Source: Ciborinia camelliae (taxonomy: Eukaryota > Ascomycota > Leotiomycetes > Helotiales > Sclerotiniaceae). Taken from it: a stretch of DNA of 64,000 nt. The position numbers and the translations under genes were made by a program. The stretch's first letter is position 1. Each line of letters starts with the position of its first letter. Where the stretch lies: contig JANPYM010000003.1 of the NCBI GenBank assembly GCA_025890175.1, forward strand, positions 616,405 through 680,404, in the 5' to 3' direction. This document shows positions 36,221 through 47,215 of this stretch, in pieces. The notes below the pieces were generated by a model, which was given only the letters and a program-made list of their open reading frames with translations, did not search any database and was not told where the DNA came from.

Positions 36221-38155
36221 CTAATGAACCATCGTCTTTCCAATCTCACTCTTCCAGCCCTTCGCCCTCTCGAACCCATTAGAATGAGTCTGGAAATCCA
36301 TCATCGCCTGGTATACGTCCTCTTCCGAGTTAAGGACAAAGGGACCATATTGGACTATTCTTTGATCGAGAGGTTGACCTGCTACGAGGACTTTTGGATT
36401 TGTTAGTATGTGATATGTATGATGTGGTAAAAAAACAAATAACCATGGAGAAAATAGAATAGATGAAAGTTTAAAGAAGTGGAGATCAAATGAGAGGTCT
36501 GCCGGACGTTGCGATAGATGCACCCAATGATGCCACCGACTCATCCAAGATAAATAAATGATGATCAGTATCGAGAATAGTATACACTTGAATAGTCGCA
36601 AATAATATACCGAGGATATACATCTCAAACCTTGAAACACTTGCTTCAAGATTTACCTCCGAAAATAATTGACCCCTGTCCGTCTCGGCTACAGTTACAC
36701 CGCGTTCGGAGAATGTCCAACATTCGGCCCCTCCTTTGCCCCGCACCACTTGCAAATTCTGCAGCAAACTCTGCATATAAGCTTTTATATTTGCTGGTGT
36801 ATTAATTAAGGATAGCGAGTGACACTTCAACAATCAAGTAACAACCAGCGTTTGTGGTTTAGTGGTAAAATCCATCGTTGCCAACCCGCTTCACACCCTC
36901 AAAAGTGAAAAGCGAAACAACCTCGATGGGCCCCGGGTTCGATTCCCGGCGAACGCAATATACTTTTGCTTTTTGAATAACCTCAATCCGATAAATGGTT
37001 GTTTTGTTGTGAATTTTTGAAGTTGTGGTGGGTGGTGGTGGAGGACGTTAGACGACGTTGACCTATCTTTTGCTCCTACCACGTTTGGTGGGGTATTTTG
37101 GAATTTTTTTTGGGGGAAACTCAAAATCAAGCGAGAACCAATAAAATCAAATAAATAAGTTGACTTACTAAAATGTCCATTTTCCTTGGCAGATTCTTCC
37201 ACTTCTGCGTTTACCAAGTCTCCCTCTTGACGGAATACCACATTGTGGAACTGTGCAATCTTGGTCTTCTCCTCTCCACTTCCGAACACCGTCTCCCCAC
37301 TCAAAGTATAAGCAAAAGCGTTCCAGCCCGCAGGTAATGATTGTTCAATCTTTCCACCTGGTTTGATTTCCACGTCAAAAATCCACACCGGTGTATAAGC
37401 AAGTTCTTGTACACTATCGACACCATGACTTCGTCCTGAAATAATCTTCACATGGACTTTTCCATCATCGATATCAATTTTGGGAATTTCCTTGGCTCGT
37501 AAATCGCGATATCGTGGTTCGCATTTCTTGAGCTTTTCGGGTAAGTCGACCCAGAGTTGCATGCCAACATTTGCACTTCCGTCGGGGTTTTGTCGTGGCA
37601 TTTCGGCGTGCATGATTCCTTTTCCTGCAGTCATGAATTGAAGATCTCCGGCTTCAATGGTGCCGGCGTTTCCGGCAAAATCTTCATGGTCGACGGCGCC
37701 TTCGAGGAGATAGGTTATACTAATGAAGGGGCAAGTTAGTGGTGGTTGGATGTTTAGAATATGAGACTATGAACTTACGTTTCCTGTCCTCTATGTGGAT
37801 GATCTGGAAATCCAGCTCCGGGCTTGATGGTAAAATGATCAAGCATGAGAAATGGTGAGAAGTTCTTTAATTGAGGTGTACCGATTGAACGACGAACTCT
37901 TGCACCTGCTCCCTCTGCTTGTTCTCGTGCCAAAAAGGCTTTTTGAATTCCTCTTGGAGTTGTCATGTTTACTGCTTTTGAGGTACTAAAATATGAGAGG
38001 GATGGAAATTTAGGAAGCTGTTTGAGCGAAGGAATTGTGACTGTGTTGTTAATGAACAAGTTATTTATGACTTCAATGCGTTGGATAATTGGATCTCTGA
38101 ATATAATTGAGAATACTGCAATGGTAATTGAAAAAAAGAGGAGTAGCAACTTCAT
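36221..38155 (-). CDS. Pirin family protein (cupin)
   Basis: Iron-binding bicupin; pirins act as redox-sensitive cofactors in the nucleus or as quercetinase-like enzymes. Three exons join in frame: 38155 down to about 37780, about 37731 to 37169, and 36390 to 36221. Metal ligands are visible in FPDHPHRGQE (two His) and GIMHAEMP (His and Glu), and the C-terminus ends with the conserved HSNGFERAKGWKSEIGK block, so the last exon is certain despite the distance. The first ATG (38155) adds a hydrophobic leader (MKLLLLFFSITIAVFSIIF) before a more usual start at 37966 (MTTPRGIQKAF); the leader could be a signal or anchor. The last intron (36391-37168, 778 bp) is about fourteen times the local norm and contains a tRNA gene on the other strand. 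Confidence 0.92.
36486..36833 (-). other. Unassigned open frame inside the pirin intron
   Basis: A minus-strand frame of about 115 codons with no ATG at its 5' end (it opens with TTG), lying 14 bp from the tRNA gene. The segment AECWTFSERGVTVAETDRGQ followed by LEASVSRFEMY faintly recalls the start of PCNA-like checkpoint clamp subunits (Rad1/Hus1 type), but I would not assign it. It could be a captured gene fragment or chance. Confidence 0.25.
36848..36957 (+). tRNA. tRNA-Gly(GCC) with a 39-nt intron
   Basis: The acceptor stem GCGTTTG pairs with CGAACGC (one G-U); the D arm is TGGTTTAGTGGTAAAA-like; the anticodon stem CATCG/CGATG encloses TTGCCA then T, with anticodon GCC at 36880-36882. 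The intron 36884-36922 sits after position 37, the canonical site. The T arm is CCCGGGTTCGATTCCCGG, which also supplies the B box, and the discriminator base is A. All stems pair, so the gene looks functional. It lies antisense within the last intron of the pirin gene. Confidence 0.92.
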
Positions 38156-38979
38156 CTGGATATCATGAGGCTTTTATAGGAATTCTGAAAACGAATGAGA
38201 AACGAAAAGAATGTTCTTTGAGGAAATACTTAAGTCAAGGAATCGAAGGAGATTTGTCTGTTTTGGAGCTATTATTGATGATGAAATGCTTATCGGATTG
38301 CTTATGAGTTGCTGATTAAGAGCCTTGTACATTCTTGGTGAGGCTGACCAATGAATAGGAGAAATAACCGAAAATGTGGCTGTGGTTATTGGTAATAAAC
38401 GTATCCTATTGGTCATATTGCTTGCTCAGCATTTCAAACCCCTGAATCAGCTTTACAATCATTTTCAGCCTTACCCCACAATTCTATTCTTGTACTCGAA
38501 TAGTAGGTAGCATTATTAATTCCTTTTCTACCAAAAGAAATCAAAGTCAAAACTTTGAGCGTACAAAGCGGGCGGAGTACCTTCCTATCATAGCTCTGTA
38601 GCATAGAAATAGACAGAATGTTACCTCTTCAATTATCAGACATTCAGGCTTGTTTCATGTACGTCCAAAATATTCCATGGTCAGTAGATATTCATTGAAT
38701 GGTCTAGGAACAATTCTTCATTGGTAAGTGAATCTATTTAGAAATCAACCTTCAAACCTATCCATGATAACGAAATAGAGCTAGACACTACAGCAACCAA
38801 AATAATCAAATAAACAGTAGATTTTTTTCGAAAGAGTTGGAACTTTTGAAATTTTCACGTCAGGGTGAAATGAATGATGAAATCAATGTGAATCAACTCT
38901 TCTCATGTTGCAAAATCACTCCATCCATTGCCAGTGCGAGTTCGTCAAATCCGGACCACCCACACCCTTCTCAGCTTCC
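38156..38979. other. Intergenic, pirin promoter side
   Basis: AT-rich, with no gene seen. It should contain the pirin promoter; no clear TATA box was picked out. Confidence 0.4.
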
Positions 38980-38984
38980 ATCAT

Positions 38985-39570
38985 TGGGGTTTCATGGGCA
39001 TCTGCTGGAGTCTCATCAACCCGGTATACCAAATTTGCAGCGCTGATCTTCCCTTGAGCAATTATCGGAAGCCTGATGGTCGATTGGTATCTATTGATTT
39101 GGATATCCAATATTAGTTGGTACTGACGCGTCGGGGATTCCGGAAAGTCCACGATCTTTCACAATAACAGGACGAGGCTTGGTTTTGCTCTCTGCAAGCA
39201 ATTTTGCATTCAACTCTCAGAACATCTCACCGAAGTTTAAGTGCCTTTTAATGGCAGGAAAGTCTATGCTATGCTTTGAAAAGGCTTCTCCAAGCGTAGT
39301 ATATGCTAGACCTGCCGTAGCTGTGACATTTCGTTCATCATTCCTTCCAAAGACTTCGATCGATAGAAGACCCATAAGTTTGAGTTCTTCGTCCGTAGAC
39401 CCTAGAGGAGAAAACGCATCTGCGCAGATTTGGAAGTTCTGTTCCGTGGAAATCGTGTCGAGTTCCTAATGTTGCCGCATCCTCAAAACTCATATTATCG
39501 GAAATTTTGGCTAGGCGACCATCTTTGACTAGTGCAAACTCTGCGAAAGAACCATGGTTGGAATTTTTCT
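38985..39570 (-). pseudogene. Relic of a zinc-type alcohol dehydrogenase / trans-enoyl reductase
   Basis: Minus-strand blocks in the right order match the medium-chain dehydrogenase superfamily as found in fungal trans-enoyl reductases: GSFAEFALVKDGRLAKISDN and MSFEDAATLG, then (after loss of the nucleotide-binding core) TISTEQNFQICADAFSPLG, LAYTTLGEAFSKHSIDFPA, LNFGEMF-stop-ELNAKLLAES, and a C-terminal GKISAANLVYRVDETP. The stop at 39217-39219 is TGA where TGG is expected. At least one further frame change lies near 39120-39150. The N-terminal third is not found upstream, so the copy is truncated, internally deleted and dead. The NmrA-like reductase lies 720 bp further on, on the other strand. 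Confidence 0.7.
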
Positions 39571-40292
39571 CTCTTGTCTGATAGGATGGCAGAATCTCAA
39601 TGGCGCTGTACTTACATCATTGAACTCCGAATAGTCGATCACTCTTCTCATTCACAGTCTTTTCTAACTTGTGATGGGTGGCATAATGTGAAAATTGGCC
39701 AACATATTTGTTGGTACACTATATCTTTGTGCGGCAGCATTCGCTACAAGTGTGAATAGCACCGCTCCCAAGGAATCTCTAGTAGAGATTGTAGGAAGGT
39801 AGTAGCAGACCGGTCGACAAGTCCTCTTTGATGTCCATTGTTGGCTGATTTAGGAACCGAGTCCATACTTCGACTGAGCTTTGGGATGTTATGTTCCGTA
39901 TAACCAAAATTGACGTTTTATTCACGGTACTCATGAATATGAGTGTCCCGTTTGAGAAGATCGCAGAACACGCCTTTACTGGATTGCTTGCGAGGAGAGA
40001 GGTATTACATAGCTAGCAGATCATAAGGTACAGTAATCACTTTTAATACGCTTGCAGCGTATTAACATCACGTGAGAATCGATGTTCAAGATGCTTCGAT
40101 CCGAAATAGACGTTTTTCTCGGGATCCGAGAAATACCCACACCCCCGCATTGGCGGTTATTATATAAATGACGACAAACATGCGTTTAGTTTGTAGATAT
40201 TCTCGCTATCAAACTTCTCCAGATTTGCACTATCTTCTCCATTTCCCTACAGCTTGCTAGCGCTATAATTACACTATCCCATATCAACAACC
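39571..40292. other. Promoter region of the NmrA-like gene
   Basis: No gene seen; contains TATATAAA at 40161 and an ATCACGTGAG motif near 40068. Confidence 0.45.
40161..40168 (+). promoter_or_regulatory. TATA box of the NmrA-like gene
   Basis: TATATAAA, 132 bp upstream of the start codon. Confidence 0.5.
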
Positions 40293-41487
40293 ATGGTCAA
40301 AGTTGCAGTTGCAGGCGGAACAGGTGGAGTGGGACTTGCCATCGTCGAGGCACTCAAGGAGCAAAGCCAGCATGAATTCATTTTGCTAAGTAGAAACGTG
40401 CATAACTCTCAAGTCCCGGTTTAGGCTTCATAATAACATGCCAGATAGGAAAATTCAACATTTGCAGCTGAGAAGAAAGTTGAAGTCGTTCAAATTGATT
40501 ATTCCGATGTCTCATCTATCTCAAAAGTCCTCGATAAGCAGAAAATTCACACGGTGATTTCGGCACTCTGCATTGTTACTCAGGAGCACAGTGATGCCCA
40601 GGTGAATCTGGTCCACGCTGCAGCCGCCTCCGAATCGGTTAAGCGATTTGTACCTAGTGAATATGGAAGTAATTATGAGGAGAAGTAAGCATATTTTAAG
40701 TCCCATCGTCTTCACCAACTCTATGCTTTGGAACGAAGCATATTCTAGTAAGAAATTAACAAGCTCCCAGGCACGCGTTGACTCGCCCAACTACTGCTCT
40801 CAAAGCAATTGCCATTACTGAACTTGCCAAGACAAATCTCGAATATACTTCATTTGTGAATGGCCTGTTTTTGGATTACTTGGGAATGCCAGCAGTGCCT
40901 TCTCACCTCGATGCCGGACTAAACTTTTTTGATATCCCTAAGAGAATTGCCGTACCGATAGGCACGGGGAAAGTCCCCCTAGTTATGACATATACCCGAG
41001 ACGTGGCCCGCTTTGTAGTTGCCAGTCTTTCGTTGGAGAAGTGGGAACAGAGGAGTTATATAGTTGGGGATCGCAAATCCTGGCATGAAGTAGTGGAAAT
41101 ATTAGGGAAGGTTGCTGGTATGTTTTTGCTTCCGTTCCTTCCTGTCCTTATTACAAGGATATCAATGGAGCATGATACCACCTTTAGATATGGGGGTTTT
41201 CCGCTCCCTAAAAAGGAATCCATTTCTAACTTTGCATAGGCGGAGAATTTACAATCGTTGATGATCCCTCCTCCATCATCGCCGGAAGGGTCGTTGAGGC
41301 GCCAGCCCATCGTGCTGCCTACTCGAGCTCCCTGAAAGAGCACGGGGATTGGTTCGAAGCAGGAGCATTTAGTTTTGATGTTGAGGTTCCAAACTCTGTT
41401 TATCTTAATGAACTGTTCCCAGAGATAGTGCCTCTGACAGTAGAGGATGCCATGAGAGCTCAAGTACTATTATCCCAGAAATCATGA
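40293..41487 (+). CDS. NmrA-like / isoflavone-reductase-like NAD(P)-binding protein
   Basis: Atypical short-chain dehydrogenase of the NmrA/PCBER type, acting as an NADPH-dependent reductase or redox sensor. Exons 40293-40397, 40449-40684, 40771-41117 and 41240-41487 join in frame to 311 residues, the normal length. The N-terminal Rossmann motif is GGTGGVG (residues 9-15); VKRFVPSEYGSNYEEK is the usual family block in the middle; VMTYTRDVARFVVASL and the C-terminal NELFPEIVPLTVEDAM complete the fold. All introns are 50-120 bp with good signals. The substrate is unknown. It lies between a dead reductase and a Baeyer-Villiger monooxygenase, a grouping often seen in secondary metabolism, though no core synthase is present in the window. 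Confidence 0.92.
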
Positions 41488-41945
41488 TCCGGGGGGCTGG
41501 GGGGCAATGAAAGCTATTCAGTACAATGATTCTAGGCAAGCAGTAGGTTGAGAAGAGGTGAGGCATTGAAAGTGATTCATGAGCAGTTCGGCTAAACTCT
41601 GGGGCTGGCGTCTTGGTAGTGGGGGAATACTATATAAAGACACTTTGGTCCACTTCTTCATCTTGAGAGTGGGCACTACTGGAATCAAAATTTCAAGTTT
41701 CAAGAAAATTTCGGGGTCCGGAGCCTAAGCTCGGACACTTTGAATGTGAATATGTAAACCCAGAAAGCAATAATCCTTCACCAACTACTCTGTCTATATA
41801 TACCGTCTATCGATGGTGTATTCGTTTGGGAGTCTATTTTTAATAGGAGTGTTGGTATCACTTGGTGTGATGCGTAAGACGTCTCTAAAATGTATTGTAA
41901 TATTCCTTGCTTGAACATGTACTAGCTAGGTGCTACGAGGAGCTT

Positions 41946-41982
41946 ATATGCCCCGCTAGCGCAGCGCAGGCACGTGAAGTGT
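41946..41982 (+). repeat. Inverted-repeat remnant, left copy
   Basis: TATATGCCCCGCTAGCGCA and GCAGGCACGTGA recur in inverted orientation at 45302-45356, on the far side of the monooxygenase gene. Confidence 0.6.
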
Positions 41983-42099
41983 TACGTGCTTGTGATTATT
42001 AATATTGCAATAAGGAGAGATAGAGTGTGGGAGGATCTATAGAGCTTCAAACGTTAGATATACTAGGTAGCAATTAATTTTGGGGGAAGGGGGGGGGGN

Positions 42100-42109
42100 N
42101 NNNNNNNNG
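42100..42109. other. Assembly gap (10 N)
   Basis: Ten N flanked on both sides by the same GGTAGCAATTAATTTTGGGG sequence and a G run: the join of two contig ends that probably overlap. Confidence 0.95.
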
Positions 42110-42151
42110 GTAGCAATTAATTTTGGGGGAAGGGGGGGGGGGTGGGGGGTT

Positions 42152-42233
42152 GCACGCGCTTCCACTCTTCTCCCCGGCGTTCGGAGATTTTGGGCGCACG
42201 CGCTTCCCCTCTTCCCCCCGGCGTTTTGAGATT
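42152..42233. repeat. Tandem GC-rich repeat, two imperfect copies
   Basis: GCACGCGCTTCC..CTCTTC..CCCCGGCGTT..GAGATT occurs twice with a period of about 44 bp, just right of the gap. Confidence 0.75.
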
Positions 42234-42888
42234 CTAGTCTGAACGAAAAGTATAATAAACCAATTGAATAATTACATTTTGTTTTAAACCCGTTTCAAAT
42301 AAACTGTCCTATCTTGTATCAAATTCATATAAGGCTTAAAAATTATATAAACCGATTGTAATAAAATAAAGAGGTTGATTTTTGCTCCTGTCCCGAAACC
42401 CTTTCACTTCGTTTCAGGCACATATGACGTCTGGCCGTCTTATCGACGACACTTGTTATTAAGCAAGACTTCCAACGCGGTTCCGATCAAATTTCTCTAC
42501 TACCAAAAACCGGCTGAGATATACATAGACTTCTTGAAGATACCGATATATATTCCAATCGATACCAAGTCACTGTCGTATTTATATCATCGAATCGGTT
42601 TCCGATTGACTCGGCCCCCGAACTGATGGAGACCCACCAAGCGGCCAAAGCTCCGAATAGTATCATGAGCTGTTGTTATTTTCAACTGTTGCTATTCGCA
42701 AGGGCAAGCCACTCTCAACTGTTGGTAAGCTGATATCAGGCGTGTAGAATACGAGGATACGAGGATACGAATATCATCCCATTCCCACTTTTCTGGTGAT
42801 AGCATATCAGAGCTTGGATTTCGTAAGTGAAAGAAACGTAGATATCTATCTATCCGTCTGCTTCTCTTTTTGACTTACTTGCGTGAAT

Positions 42889-44917
42889 ATGGAAAGTAAA
42901 ATGTCAGTTGCTGCTTTACAAGCAGACGAACATCGTTTTGCCATCATTCTCGGTGCGGGTGCTGCAGGTATCATTCAAGGCTGCTCATTCATTCGTGAAA
43001 AAGTTCTCCCACTGGAAGAGTTTCAAATCTTGGATCGAAACGGTGCATATGGTGGTGTATGGTGGAGGAATACTTATCCAGGAGCTGCGTGTGACATCCC
43101 TAGTCACGAATATCAGATTAGTTGGGCGTTGAATCCTTGTGAGTCTCTTGCTTGTTTGTGCTTTCGAATCGAGTCCCGTTGGTGTTGTGTCTCTGCCAGT
43201 GCTGCCATTTTGAAATCCCCTCATTAACCCAAATATTCCTTGCTAATATCCAATGTCCCTGGGAAGATTGGAGTAGAACTTTCGCTCCACAGCCAGAGAT
43301 TCGGGAGTACTTTGAGAGCGTAGCATTGCGATACCAGTTGGATAAGTCTACGACTTTCAACACAGAAATCATCAGCGCTACATGGGATGACTCGCGCTTG
43401 TTGTGGATTGTGGAGACCATAGATCTGAAAACCAACTCTAGAAAAATATGGAGCTGTCATGTGGTATGTTTCCAACTCGGCTTGTATCCTACCCGGTTAT
43501 TTTCTAATTTTTGATTTAGCTAATCAGTGCTGCGGGAGCTTTTACTGTACCGAAGAAAGCCGATGTACCCGGTATCGATGCATTTAAAGGCGAAGAATGG
43601 CATTCCATAGATTGGCCCAAAGATGCCGATCTTAAGGGCAAGACAGTCGCCGTCATTGGGACAGGACCTTCAGCTTGCCAATTCATCCCGAGAATCCACC
43701 CGGAAGTAAAATCACTAATTGTCTACCAAAGAAGTCCTGGCCATGTTCTACCTCGAAATGATTTCGTTTCCGGATGGTTTAGGAAATTTTTGTTTGGAAA
43801 TTTTCCATTCACAATGCGCTGCTATCGATGGCTATTGATGAAAAAGGTAAGTTGACGAACTTCTCACAATATTTAGCATGGACATTTTGTTTAATACTAT
43901 TCATAGGATGAAGTGCTGCGTAAAAGAATATTCAATCCAGAGTCATGGCTTCAAAAGAAGGTAATTTCCATGACCAAAGATCACCTACACAAACAAATCA
44001 AAGACGAAACTTTACGCCGGAAATTAGAGTCTAAAGATGTCTTTGGATGCAAGCGTCCAATGATTCTTGACAATTATTTTCCCATTTTTACCAAAGACAA
44101 TGTGGAGCTTGTTACAGATTCTGTCACAGAAATTACGGAAAATGGTATCATTTCCAAGGATGCAGAAACGGGGCTGGAGACGGAAAGGAAAACAGATGTG
44201 TTGATTTGGGGGACTGGTAAGTAGTCCAAACATACCTCACCATAGTGAGAAACAATATCGACATATTTATTAACAAACCACCAGGTTATAACCCGGTAGA
44301 CTTTGGACTTCCAGTCCCAACACGAGGACGAACAGGCCAACTACTAGCCGAAAAATATCAACCCGAATTATTTTCTCTCTACGGTAGATCTCCCACTCAA
44401 AACACCCTAATACGACTACTAACAATCAAAAGGGGTAGCAGTAGACGACTTCCCCAATTACTTCAACTTCCTGGGTCCCAACAGCTCATCATACGAAACC
44501 AGCGTCATGGAACTCTTCGAACTCCAAGCCCATCACACCTGTCTCGTAACCCAATTTCTATTCCAGAAAAACGTTGGCAGTTTCCGCTACGCTGTTATGC
44601 CCAAGGAGGAACGTGTTAGGGATTGGACATTATCGTTACGGCCCGGCCAGGCAAAATTACCGCCTGCTAATCCGAACTGTAGGAGTTATTATAGGGTGAG
44701 TTGGAGTTTTTTTGTCATCTTTGAAAGGCGACGCAGATGTGAGAGAGTTATGTTACTAATACAATCATGTGCCCAGTCGAAAATAGGACATGTGTATCGG
44801 TTCCCTTATCCATACTGGCAGTACAAGGCACTGATTGCCAAGATTGACTTTAAACGGGACTGGGTGCTTCTCCAGAATAGAATTGGGCAGAGAGATGTCC
44901 AAATTTCAGAGTTTTAG
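42889..44917 (+). CDS. Baeyer-Villiger-type flavin monooxygenase
   Basis: NADPH- and FAD-dependent monooxygenase that inserts oxygen next to a ketone or oxidises heteroatoms. Exons 42889-43138, 43267-43463, 43520-43846, 43907-44216, 44285-44383, 44433-44695 and 44777-44917 join in frame to 528 residues. The first Rossmann motif GAGAAG is near residue 23, followed by YPGAACDIPSHEYQ; the Baeyer-Villiger fingerprint FKGEEWHSIDWP precedes the second Rossmann motif VIGTGPSA; WGTGYNPVDF and GPNSSSYETS complete the family blocks. The first intron is 128 bp, and its acceptor is the GGAAG at 43266, which gives the expected NPYWSRTFAPQPEI join. No lesion is visible. ATG 42889 is used; a second in-frame ATG follows at 42901. 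Inverted remnants of a repeat lie on both sides. Confidence 0.93.
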
Positions 44918-47215
44918 AGGAATGGTTGTTGAGGTATTCTAAGGAGATGTTTTTCATGAGACCTCCGGATGAACGTTATGTTTTATACTAAACTTTTTCT
45001 TATTTTCTTTTTACAAGACGAAGACGTATGTAATTTTCTTCAGTTTAACAGATATTAAGACAGCGGTGCTTGCTAGTTTGGAATCTCGATTTGACCAGGA
45101 AGAGATTTGTCAGAGAGATACCTCGAGAAGAAGGAATGAAAGGATAGATAGAGTAAGAGAGGGCAGGAAAATATCCAAGGACCAGAGCAGGAGATTTAGA
45201 TAAGAACGAGAGCAAAAACTAGAGTAAATAAAAGGCAAGAAAGATATCGATTTCAAAAAAATAAAACCAACCCAATCAAATCCTCTGTTTCTGTTGGATA
45301 AATCACGTGCCTACGGCACCCCCGCGCTACGGCGCTAGCATGCGCTAGCGGGCATATATAGTTGATCTGTAGCATAGTTTTTAGAGCTTCGAGCCAAATA
45401 CACTGCATACTATAGTACATTTGTTCTCCATCGCCCATGGTGATTCCAACAGTTTCCAACCGAGTCTTACTAGGTAGGTACCTAGCAGTAATGGGGGGGT
45501 TGTAGAATCTGTATTTCATCGGATTTGCCTTGGATTTTTAATAAATTTCTTCGATATATTATATTTATAATATAAATTGGATATTAAGCTTAAATAAAAT
45601 GATTCTTTATTTTTTTTGGAAATAAATATGATTTTTAATTTGGATATAATGAAGAAATTGGATGCGAAATAAATGCATTCTGATTTTCCTACTGATTAAT
45701 ACTAATAATATTAGTATTATAAAAATATTTGAGATTATTCAGAATACGCTGTATATCTATAGATCATATACACACCTTAATACTACTTACCATCATCACT
45801 GCATTTTACGCGGATAGAATTTTGATAATTCGAACGATTCTGGATTCTAATTAATTAATTGTGATGGTTTTGAAGCTGTACAACGATTCCGAACAAGCGC
45901 TACTAGTTTGAATCAGCTTAGTATAAATTTTATACATTTTCAACGCGGCAAAAAGTGAATAGCTTCAAATTTCGAAGTTGGCTCAAGTTTTATATTTCAA
46001 ATTTAAGGTATTTAAAATTTTGTAGATTGCCTTTTAGATGGTTTAAGTTTTATACTTTAAATTCAAGGCATTTTACAAATTGCTTTCATTTCTATCAGTT
46101 TATTAGCCAAATCGAGATTAATTCACTTCGAATTTGAACGAAATTACGGTTTCAAGTTTTTATCTGTTATACAACGGATGTATAAGTTCAAATTGGATGT
46201 AGAATGGATTCAAAACTTTAAATCGGATGTACGTTTTTGTATCTGACCAATGACAGATTCTAGAACCCCTCAATCCCTTTAAGGTAGGTATTTAAGAAAT
46301 AAATCCCAGCCATTGAGCCGACCATCACCTAAATAATCGTCCAAGATTCTGGACACCGGCATAATCTTGAAACTACAAAAAGCCAGAAAGCCTTGCACTC
46401 TCTTAAGACCAGTGCTCTCTAATCAATTATACTTTCTCATTCATCCAACACCTACCTAGGTGTCTCATCGTCCCCCAAACATCCCAAAGCACGTAAATAA
46501 TAACCCCCAAGGTGATCTTACCGAGCCAGTACCATGACAGAAGAAAAGAACTAGGTACCTAATAGAACCAGCCCTTACACCCCCTACAAGATAAAATAAA
46601 AGAACCTCTCAAGTTCTACGAAATTCTAACAAGTATCCAAGGCAATGGAGAGTGATTACAGTACTCAAAAGTAACTTACAATAGTCTAAAGGTCCCGATG
46701 AGCTCCTGGTGAGATGTTTAATAGAAATATATATTTGAGCTCTATTTCTACTTGCTTTGACTTCATGTGATAAATGCAATTTTGCAGAGCGAATTTCGGT
46801 ACACCATCAACTTGACGGCTATGAAGAAGTGATGATGAATGATAGAATTGATTGTTTTTCAAGTAGCGTCGAGTCGGGTACGGTGCCGACTTGCCAGGCA
46901 ATTCATGAATACGAGATGATCCTTCCTCAGACCCATCAATATTCCTTCGAGTATTCAGACATTTATAATACATGCAGATACAGATTGAGTTTCCATGCTG
47001 CCTAGAAATGCATTATTACATTCAAGTCGTGATCGCCAATGCCATACCGGATGACCCATATCATCCCCAGCATAACTGATATAACACAATCCAATCTCAG
47101 CTATGTTTGCAGAGGTGAGATTCGAGGCCGTCCGTTCTTCCTTCCCATTGACGCCTCATTCAAGATACATGTAAAATATACACTGGTCCGCTCGACCCAT
47201 CCAATCCATCAACCA
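44918..47215. other. AT-rich gene desert
   Basis: About 2.3 kb without a gene. It carries the right copy of the inverted remnant, then from about 45530 to 46250 strongly AT-rich sequence including an imperfect tandem duplication with a period of about 64 bp at 45973-46090 (AAGTTTTATA..TTCAA..TTAAGG). Possibly an old repeat degraded by RIP-like mutation; this is inferred from base composition only. Confidence 0.45.
45302..45360 (-). repeat. Inverted-repeat remnant, right copy
   Basis: The reverse complement reads TATATGCCCGCTAGCGCA, then a GC-rich insert, then GTAGGCACGTGA, matching the left copy at 41946. It also contains a near-palindrome GCGCTAGCATGCGCTAGCG. Confidence 0.6.

Larger units (their letters stand above)
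41488..42888. other. Repeat-rich intergenic with assembly gap
   Basis: No gene. It contains a remnant shared in inverted orientation with 45302-45360, a 10-N gap with duplicated flanks, poly-G runs, and two imperfect copies of a GC-rich 40-bp unit at about 42152 and 42196. Confidence 0.6.

Noticed and set aside
36486..36833. Calling a Rad1-like clamp gene in the pirin intron
   Set aside because: Similarity is too weak, there is no ATG and no flanking exons; kept only as an open question.
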